Origin: a virus
Reading direction: 5' to 3' (one strand)
IMG/VR virus record: IMGVR_UViG_3300030380_004138
Location: 1-29,206 of that record
Length of the DNA: 29,206 nt
Under the pieces are notes generated by a model. The model was given only the letters and a program-made list of their open reading frames with translations. It did no database searches and was not told the DNA's origin. Positions 8,707-17,500 of the stretch are shown one piece after another. How positions within the stretch are numbered: position 1 is the first letter of the stretch; each line of letters opens with the position of its first letter. A program made the translations under genes and the position numbers.

Positions 8707-9597
8707 TTATCCCTCGCCAAATATACCAGAATCAGCTAAACCTGTTAAAGCGCTAACAAACATTTGATTAGAAGCTTGGTTTTGAGCGGCTCTATTGTAA
8801 GCTGACATTTGCTCTGCTTGTTGTGCTCCTGCAGCCGTACCCATTGTACTACCTAGAATAGTAGCTAGTCTACTCATTTCAGCTTCCTGCACCATTCTAT
8901 CACCTTCTCTTTCTGCTAAATCTGTTTTAAGTTGCATTTGTGCAAGTAAATTTTCTCTATCTATACCTAAAGCTCTTGCTCTTTCAGCAGCTCTTAAGTT
9001 TATTTGGTCTTGCTGAAAAGCTAATTTCTGTTGCTCTGAAGCACCTAACATTTCTTGTCTTTGCAAGTCCATCGCTCCTTGAGCTTGTAATCTTTGGTTT
9101 TGAGCCTCTTGCTGTCCTATAGATGCTGATATTTGTTGGGCTTGTAAAGCACCTTGATTAGCTAATGTTTGAGCTAAAGGAGCTATACCACTACCACCAG
9201 CAGCCTCTCTTAAACCTGACAATATATTAGCTCTTTGTCTAGCTCCTTGCTGTGCTTGAAACTGCGCTTGCTGTTGATTAACAGTTAAATCTTCGAAAGG
9301 ATTTTCACCACCAGCAAAGACATTTTGAAAAGAACGACCAGTTTGTAAAGGTTGAAAATCTGTTTGTAAACTAGAAAAAGGATTATCCATATTAGCGAAA
9401 GGATTTGTTATTTGAAAATCTCTATATGCTTGTTTTTCTTGTTCTAAAATTTCCATTTGCGCTCTTCTTTCTTCTTGAGCAGCTCTAAACTGACGTCTAG
9501 CTTGTTTTCTACCTTTATATGCGCTATAAGCACCAAGTAAAGAAGCGCCTATTTTTAAAGCAACTCCCCAGCCTTTTAATGGTGATTTTTTCTTCAT
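8707..9597 (-). CDS. Gln/Ala-rich internal virion protein with N-terminal hydrophobic segment (T7 gp14-like in character)
   Basis: 296 residues. A basic start (MKKKSPLKGW) is followed by a hydrophobic segment at about 11-27 and then a basic patch (KGRKQARRQFR). The rest is strongly Gln/Ala/Glu-rich, helical and probably coiled coil (about 30-60 and 105-245), with a few Asn-Pro-Phe repeats near 65-105 and a small hydrophobic C-terminus. A short membrane segment with a long Gln-rich helical body is typical of small phage ejection proteins that line or open a channel in the cell envelope. It is the first of three genes at the internal-protein position, 28 bases ahead of the 520-aa gene. The family is assigned from composition and position; a minor structural role elsewhere cannot be excluded. 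Confidence 0.65.
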   Translation of the reverse strand: MKKKSPLKGWGVALKIGASLLGAYSAYKGRKQARRQFRAAQEERRAQMEILEQEKQAYRDFQITNPFANMDNPFSSLQTDFQPLQTGRSFQNVFAGGENPFEDLTVNQQQAQFQAQQGARQRANILSGLREAAGGSGIAPLAQTLANQGALQAQQISASIGQQEAQNQRLQAQGAMDLQRQEMLGASEQQKLAFQQDQINLRAAERARALGIDRENLLAQMQLKTDLAEREGDRMVQEAEMSRLATILGSTMGTAAGAQQAEQMSAYNRAAQNQASNQMFVSALTGLADSGIFGEG

Positions 9598-9634
9598 AAT
9601 TTACTTATTTTATTTTTTTATATTTTATATAATC

Positions 9635-9648
9635 ACAGTTTTCACTGT
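9635..9648 (-). other. Small stem-loop with GAAA loop between the 611-aa and 296-aa genes
   Basis: The gap at 9598-9656 contains ACAGT-GAAA-ACTGT as read on the minus strand: a 5-bp stem closed by a GNRA-type tetraloop, 8 bases after the stop of the 611-aa gene. No U-run follows it on the transcribed strand, so it is unlikely to be a terminator for this operon. On the plus strand it is followed by seven T, but no plus-strand gene precedes it. The stem has only two GC pairs and could be chance. A role in mRNA processing or stability is possible. Confidence 0.3.
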
Positions 9649-9656
9649 TTTTTTAC

Positions 9657-11492
9657 TTACGCTGTTTCTACAGTAGCTGTTAAAAAGTTATCTATATCTA
9701 AGTATATTGTATCGCTTCTTCCAACGTTGTTTATTTTTATATTACCAGTTATAGTAACAGTTTGTCCAGCTCTTTCAAAAGTTACTGTTTCACCAACTTC
9801 TAAAGTTTGTGAAGAGCTTAGTGTTAAAGTTGCTGTTTGTGCAGAGCTTTCATTATAACTACCTATGTTAGTTACTGTAGGGTTTGCTACCGCTGCGTTC
9901 ATGTTTGGACTACTCACAATAGAAACATCATCCATTATACCACGGCCACTAGTTACTCCTAAACTAGTTCCACTACTAGAAGTTACTGTAGTTGAAACTG
10001 GTGTTAATTCTGCTTTTAAATCTGTTATTTCAATGCCATAGCCAGTAATAGTGTTTATAGAACCTGGCCCATAACCATAAAAATAAAAATCGTCACCTTC
10101 AACGTCTATAGGTAGTTTATTACTAAAAGTTAAATTACCACCATTACTGTTTGCGCTAGGTATTTTAGTAGTATCGTCTACAACATCTACTAAATTATCT
10201 TGATATTCAACTTCAGTAACTGATGATGATATTATACCTGAAGTATTAGTTAACAAAGCTATAGAAGTAGCATCTGTTCCTACTATTTGTGCACCTATAG
10301 GTACATAAGCTAAATTACTTGTAGAAGAATATTTAAAAGAATGAGCAGGCGTAAAAGATAAAGTAACTCCATCGCCTACAGTCACAGCTTCTGTAACAGT
10401 AAACTGTTTAGCATTGCTTCCACTTGGGTTTAGTTCGACAACTCTTACAATTGAAGAAGATGATATTCCAGTTCCTGTAACTCTATCGTTAACCTTCATT
10501 TTATCAGCAACATTAGTATCCATAGTTATTGTGGTTCCACCAGAAACAGCCCCAGCTACTGTGTCTGTACTTCTAGCGGTAGCAATAGTACTATTATCAT
10601 TGCCTGTAAAACTAGTTTCATTTGTAAAAAATGCTACGGCAGCTTCAACTGGTAGTCTTGCTTGTATGCCAGCTGTTAATCTACCAGCAAAATCACTAAT
10701 ATTAGGTTGTCTATCTATTTTAACAGCGCTACCATTAGCAGTTGTTACTGTAAGAGTAAAAGGTAGTTTACTTATGCTACCACCAAAATTATCTCTTTTT
10801 GCCGTTGTAGTAAAAGTTGCGCTACTAAAACCCGCGTTGCCACTAACTGAAATAGGTGATATTGTTAGTGTTTGAGCTTGTGTTGATTGTATTTTTTTCG
10901 TTAAAACAAGTGAATCTGAACCTAAAGATCTATTAACATCTATACTTCCATCTGGATTTCTAAATTCCACATAAGGCGCATGTATTGTAGCTGAAGTATA
11001 GTCTGCTAATAGTATAAACTCGTATTGTATAGAGGTAGCTTTTGTTTCTGGAAACTTTATTATACCAGTATATGTACCAGCGTTAATTCTTTGTCTTGAT
11101 AAATAATTTTCTGTAGATTCAAAAGTGCTTGTCTTAAAATTATAAAATTTGTTTTGAGTAACGTCTTTAATCCATAAAGAAAAAACAGCACCAGGATCAG
11201 ATGTTATTGTAAAACGTTTTGTTCCAGGAACATGTCTACTTATAGGAGATGTGTCTATAATAAATTCTTTTATTTGTAGTTTTTTACCACCAAACCTTTC
11301 AATATGCTCTATGTCTGACATTAAATCACCATTTGGCATATAGTGATATCCAAGAGGTGCTTTCTTAGATTTTCCTAAAAACATATAGCTTGAGCTTTGC
11401 GCTGGAGCATTAGCACTTACGGTACCTGCACCTACTTGTGGTAGAGCAGGCTGTTCACCTGAGCTTGCTGGTTGTGGTGTGTGATATGACAT
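9657..11492 (-). CDS. Beta-rich phage tail/virion surface protein
   Basis: 611 residues, rich in Thr, Ser, Val and Gly, with very few charged helices. A Pro/Ala/Ser-rich start (about 1-38) leads to a segment containing YHYMPNGDLMSD (about 49-60), a type of sequence I recall from structural proteins of marine phages. Residues about 70-200 look like one beta-sandwich domain. From about 300 to 380 there is a Thr/Gly/Val-rich unit with GTTITMDTN and VNDRVTGTGI, resembling small domains repeated in marine myovirus tail proteins. The end (about 520-611) is another sandwich-like unit. It follows the giant nozzle-like gene by 12 bases, which suggests a tail-tip or fibre-attachment part. The exact role is unknown; an adhesin or head decoration protein are alternatives. 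Confidence 0.6.
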   Translation of the reverse strand: MSYHTPQPASSGEQPALPQVGAGTVSANAPAQSSSYMFLGKSKKAPLGYHYMPNGDLMSDIEHIERFGGKKLQIKEFIIDTSPISRHVPGTKRFTITSDPGAVFSLWIKDVTQNKFYNFKTSTFESTENYLSRQRINAGTYTGIIKFPETKATSIQYEFILLADYTSATIHAPYVEFRNPDGSIDVNRSLGSDSLVLTKKIQSTQAQTLTISPISVSGNAGFSSATFTTTAKRDNFGGSISKLPFTLTVTTANGSAVKIDRQPNISDFAGRLTAGIQARLPVEAAVAFFTNETSFTGNDNSTIATARSTDTVAGAVSGGTTITMDTNVADKMKVNDRVTGTGISSSSIVRVVELNPSGSNAKQFTVTEAVTVGDGVTLSFTPAHSFKYSSTSNLAYVPIGAQIVGTDATSIALLTNTSGIISSSVTEVEYQDNLVDVVDDTTKIPSANSNGGNLTFSNKLPIDVEGDDFYFYGYGPGSINTITGYGIEITDLKAELTPVSTTVTSSSGTSLGVTSGRGIMDDVSIVSSPNMNAAVANPTVTNIGSYNESSAQTATLTLSSSQTLEVGETVTFERAGQTVTITGNIKINNVGRSDTIYLDIDNFLTATVETA

Positions 11493-11504
11493 AATTTATT
11501 TTTT

Positions 11505-14500
11505 TTATTTACTACTTTCTGTTATTTCAGACCCAACTGAAAATAACTCAACTTTTTCTAAAGAATTATTTTCAAACTTTACATCAGCATAATATCCTAA
11601 TAAGCTAGAAGAGTTTATGTTATTATTTTTTGTAAACAAAATAAACATATCATCAGTAGGACTTATTGGATCACCAAATATAGCTTCGTTAACTGTTACT
11701 GTAAACTCTGTTATTTCAGTTACTACTCCAAAGGCTATAATTTGATTTGGTTGTAAACTATTGTCTACACTTGGATTTGTATTTTGATAATATACAGTGT
11801 CTCCAATTTGTAAAGCGCTATTTATTCTGCTTTCAAACTCCATAACATTTAAAGAATAACTTTTTAAATTACCAATACCTTGAACGCTAGATTCTTCAAA
11901 GCTAGTTAAAGCAGGGAAAGTAGACCTTACATTACCATCCGCATAATTAATTTCTACTAGCTCTTCTCTTTTAGTTCCTTTAATATAATTAAACCATTTA
12001 TTTTCTTTTTTAACAAAGTTTATTAAACTACCTTTTTGCTGATCAGTTTTAAAATCGGTAACGTGCCAACCTTTTTTAACTTCGTGTAATGTTATATAGT
12101 CTGTTACGTTAAATTGACCTGGCAAAGGATTTGATAGTCTTGAGCCATAAAAACCTATGTCTTCGTTTTTAAATAATCTTATTTTTCCTTGCCAAATAAG
12201 TTCGTCATCACTATTGTATTGTAAAACTTGAGTAGTTGAATCACCAGCTAACGTTTCTTCATCTGGAATTTTTTCTAAAACAGTGTTAGTTTGTTCAACA
12301 AGTATGTTAAATTCTATTTCGTTTAAGAAAAAGAATTGGCCATTAAGCTGTGCATCTTCTGGAAAATTAATACTATGTACTGTAGCTAGTTTATCTTTTT
12401 TAAGCGCTTCACTTCCTTCGTAACTTAAAGTGTTGTAAGATTTTATAGAGCTTGGCGCTTCATTTAAAAGCACGTTAAAACTTGAACTAACATATTTATC
12501 AAAATGATTGTTCATTGTTTCATTATAAAAAGCACTTATATTATCAAAACTATCATCAAAACCTTGTGGTATTAAGTTATTATCATTACTATCGCTTCGT
12601 AAAAACTCATAAAAAACAATTACATCACCAACTTGCCAATCACCAGGATTAGAACCTCCAGTCTCTATTCTTCCATAGGCTAATCCTAAAACAGAGTATT
12701 GATCTTCTTTTGACCATAACTTTACATCAATAGCATCATGTATCATAATGTTATTTCTATAAACTCTTACAACACCTATAAAGTCTTGTATGTCAGTAGG
12801 ATTACCTAGAGTTTGTAAAGTATCAACGTGTAAATTATCTATAAATCTTTGCTGATCAAAAAAGAAATATTTACCTGGATTTTCAGGTTGATTAGGGTGA
12901 TCTATATGCTCAACTACTATATGTCTAAAGTAAAAAGTATTTCTTTTAAATTGTGGTAACTTTGTATTATTATCATAATGATGTTGCCACAACCAACCGT
13001 TTTTCATTGTAAAATATTTATTAGCACAGCTAATAGCGTTTTCTGGTGTAAAAGATTTAAAACTAACCCAACTTCTAGTGTTTTCTTTAAACGAAACTGT
13101 TTTTTCGGTGTCTAAAACAGTAATATTATATTCACCTTTTGAATCATCGTAACTACCTATTAGTTTTTTGCTTAGTTTTAAATTATCTTTAAACCAATCT
13201 TTCATACCGTGGTCAGATATAGCTGTTAAACCGTCTTTTGAAAGTCTTATTATAGCTCCTCTAACTTTATCTGCAAAATAAACTCTATAAGATTCTGAAG
13301 CAAAACTTTCAGGGTTTTTAGATATACCATATTCACCAACAAAAGGTCTTGCTTGGCCTAAAACTCTATTTGTTGCTACTAATTGAGGATTACCATCAGC
13401 ATTAAATACAGCATCTTTATTTGCTAGTATTTGCAATACTTTATCTTCACACATGGCTATTAAATCAGTGTCTCTACTGTAAAGTTTTTGTATACTACCG
13501 TAAGTAGGATTTAAGTCTTTAGTTATTTTTTCAGCTGTAATAAATTGATTTAAATTATTAACACCACCAATATCGTTATATATACCAGAATATATTAAGC
13601 CATGCTTTCTATGTTCTTCTTTGTAGTAGTTTGCTGTAGAGTATTCTAAAGTTGTAGAAGCTTTTACTCCGTTAGTTATTTTGCTTAAATTAAAACCATC
13701 TCTAATTCTGTTAGACTCCACTCCATTACCAAAAGAAAAACAGTTGTGCCAATTTAAAATATAAGAAGTTTCTGGGCCATGTAAATCTTCTTCTATATAA
13801 AAACTTGAAGCTCTACTATCAGCATCTATATCAAAATAACCTTTAATTGTTAATCTTACTATAGTACCATCAGGTCTAGTAACATCAAAACTAGAACCAA
13901 CATCTATATATTGGCTGCCAACTAAAGGAAAACTACCAGCAAACTTTAATGCTAGAGTAATAAAAAATCCAGCAGTTCCAACATAATTAGAGTCGTTAGC
14001 AAGAGCTTCATCAGAAGTGTGAAAACCATAACCAGTAATAATAGCTTGATCAGTAAATGCAAACGAAACCGGATTACCAGTATGACTTATATCAGAACCA
14101 AGTGGTATTGCTATTGGCATTGTATCAACAGTTAATCTTAAAGGATGATACCCACTAGCTTCATAATAAATATCTAGCGGCGTATTGTCTTGTGGTTCCG
14201 TTTCCCATATAGCTGGATTAGTAGGAATGTACTCTTCACTTGGTATTTCTTCTAATATTTCTAAATGGTAAACAACTGGCATAATAACTGGCACTGCTTC
14301 TTCGTGTCCAGACAAAGGGTCAAATAGACCAACACCTGTATGCTGTCCTAAAGTTGCAAAATAACTATTAATTCTATTTGCAGAATACTGGCTTAAACCA
14401 TTGTATGTTGGTTGTTCAAAAACTAAAGCTTCGCCAGCATTTGGAGTAACAGAAAACATGCGATGTGCTAAAACTGTTCTAGTATTTAAATCGTTAGTAT

Positions 14501-17500
14501 CTCTAATAGTAGTAATCTGACTTCCAATACAAGGTTGTGCATATCCAGTTAAAAAAACATCAAAATATGCACCTTGATCTTCTATTTTATAAATAATTAA
14601 AGGAGGATCGGTATCAGCTAAATCAGCACCTCCATCTAAAACTTCACCACCATCATTATAACTTGTTAATATCATACCTACTTTAATAGTATGTTGATCA
14701 CCGGTGTTTTCGTCTGCACCTGACAAACTATCAACAGAAACAATACAGCCAGTTGCGTTTGATGCTTGTGCAGCGTTTGCAGACGATTGATTTATTGATA
14801 TTTTTAAACCACCTGGTATACCTCCATAAGCTCCTATTGGATTCCAACCTATAGCACCGTCACCACTACTATTTTGAAACCTTAATCTAGAGTTAGTTGT
14901 AAAGTTTGGAGAAAACTGTTCTGCTACTTGACCAGCCCATAAATTACTTTCCCACCTTTCGTTATAATATGGAAAGTTAGGTATATTTCCACTACTAGTA
15001 CCAAAAGGTAGATCTGAATCAGATCTCCAGCCATCACCAGCATAAATTTCTTGTCTTAAAGGAGCTAAAAGAGAAATGTTAGTATATCTTGGACCATAAG
15101 CAGAAGGAACAGAAGAAAGTCTAGAGCCATCACCCACGGTATGTCTAAGATGACCGTTTAATTGAACACGATTAACAGTATAAACTTCGCTTGAAGGATC
15201 TTCTGTAAACCTAAACTTCATGCCTTCAAAAAAGTTATTCGTAAAATCTGTGTGTCCAGAGTTTGTGTATTCAGGATTTGTAGTTGAATTAATAGAAGTA
15301 ACTCCAGCGTTCCAAAACTCATCTATCATACCAGAGCCATCATACGAAGCGCCATAGCCATCTACATCATCAATAACACCGTTGTCTGAATCGTTTTGTA
15401 TTGATTGATTATGAAAAATTCCACCCCAACTAATATCTATTTGACCATTATAACCATCTGTTTCAACTCCTTTATTAAAATCTGTTACAGCTCCTCTTGA
15501 CAAACCTGTTCCTGCTAAAGGTTGAGAAGCTCCAGTTGAAGCTACGTTTCTACTAAAATCTTCATAGTCTATCGCGCTAGCTCGATCAACGTTCATCCAT
15601 TGAGTTTGTCTAGGATACCAATTATAATACTTGTTTATACCTGGAAGTTTACCTTTGTAAGGTCCAGCATCTATAAACCAGACAGTGTTGTTTACTCTTT
15701 GTCTATCACTCCAACCGTGTTTATCAGCCACTTTATAGTCAGCGTTACCATCAGAACCGTTCCATTTACTACCATCTATTCTATGTTGCATCAAACCACC
15801 ATTTGCACCACCTACACCATATGGATCACCAACAGCCACAGGCCAACTGTATTGAACAGGTCCTGTAAACCAAGTGTATTCTGTATACCAAGCAGCCCCT
15901 AGCTCTGCTATTTGATTTGCAGTTAGACCAAAAGTTGGACTACTAGAAAAGCCAGCAATAGAAGTATAACTATTCGCATAGTCTGTAGCATCGCTTACAG
16001 CAGTATATTGTAAGTTAGGCCAATCTTCACTTGCTGTATCAGAATCTTTACCAGCAGCTGTAGTTTGTTGATAATAAGTTCCACCTGAAGTAAGTTTTTC
16101 ACCAAAAATATATGGCGTATACTCAGCGCCTAAATTACTGTTTATAGTATTGGCATTGTAATTTCTAAAAAACGGCGCGTATCTACCAAAGTCTTTAGCG
16201 TACTCTCCTTGGTTTTGTCCAGTAAAAGCACTAGAGTGAATCTCATCGTGATTACCTAACATGCTAAAAAGCTTTTTTTGTTCTAGTAATCTAAATGTAG
16301 GATTACCTAATGAAGCTTCTAGTTTAGATAAAACTAAATCTTTACCAGTTGAAGAGTCTTTATTTATTTGAACAAAAAACTTTCCATCAAATTTAGACAT
16401 ATTAGATTTTACGTGTTTATAAAACCTAATTTGTATACCATCTTGTATACCTGTTTGAGCTGAATTAAGCATAAAGTTAACATCATCTCCAAGTTTTTCT
16501 CTAGTAAATATAAAATAACTTGCGTCACCATAACCAACACCAGCAGCTACATCAAGATCAGTTGTTATACTACCAATTTTATATTTTTTAGATATAGTAT
16601 TAACAGCAACATCAAAAAATTCAATGTAAAGATCTACTTCGTTAGTATCAATTAAATGAAGTTGACCACCTGTTCTTGCAACTGCAAAAGGATTATATTT
16701 TAAACTAAACTCGTCAATGCCTTCTCTTGGGCAGTCAGTTAAATTAGTTTTAAAAACATCAATAGGTAATACTGCAGAATTATCATGAGTAACTCTTGCT
16801 ACTTGAATTACTTCATCTTTAATAAACTCTGGAGCTTGAGCTTGAATATCTAATATTTTATATTTTGCTTCTTCTTCTACTAATTGATTTGATTCAGCAG
16901 CTTTTTTTAATATTATAAAATCATCAATATTTACTTTATTTATATCAGAAGACGGAAAAGATAACCAAACTCTATCTTCACCACCATCATAATATCTATC
17001 CATCGCTAAATTATAATACTCACCACTTGTTTCTTTTATGAAAAACTTCATATAAGTTAACTCTAAAGGAATATCTGTATTATTAAAACCAATTTTTATT
17101 TGGTTTTGTTTATCAGCATTTACTTTAGATAAAGCTTTAGTACCAGTTGGGTTAGATATTACTGGTGTTTCTCTACCATACTCATCGACAAACACAACAC
17201 CAAGTTGATATTCTCTTAGTGTTTTTATTGATTTTACTGTTGAGCTGTTTATGTCTGTAGTTAAAAAGTCAAATTTAAAATTAGGATAATATTCTTTACG
17301 TGATATAAAACCTCCACCTAACGGTGCATTTTCAACAGTATTTGCAGTTATCAAATTATAACCTTGTTTATAATTACCATAAACTACTCTATTACCTGTT
17401 ATTTCTTGAGCTAAAGCTTTTTTAGGAACATTATCATAAGGTCTTAATATTTGATTTGTTTCTATAACGTTTTTAATTTGCTCGTTAGATATTGTATAAC

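Noticed and set aside
9635-9650. Plus-strand terminator formed by the small stem and seven T
   Set aside because: The stem has only two GC pairs and there is no plus-strand gene to terminate.
10414-10875. Plus-strand frame of 153 codons opposite the 611-aa gene
   Set aside because: It lies wholly inside a well-supported gene on the other strand, is dominated by Leu/Val/Ser from the antisense of Thr/Ser/Asn-rich codons, and has no leader or partner gene.
15345-15400. Asp/Gly-rich stretch (NDSDNGVIDDVDGYG) in the giant tail protein as a second EF-hand
   Set aside because: The spacing does not match the 12-residue calcium loop, and the region is generally Asp/Gly/Ser-rich.
16233-16257. GNHDEIH in the giant tail protein, like the GNHD motif of calcineurin-type metallophosphoesterases
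   Set aside because: The other required motifs (GDxxD upstream, paired His motifs downstream) are missing, so the match is most likely chance.
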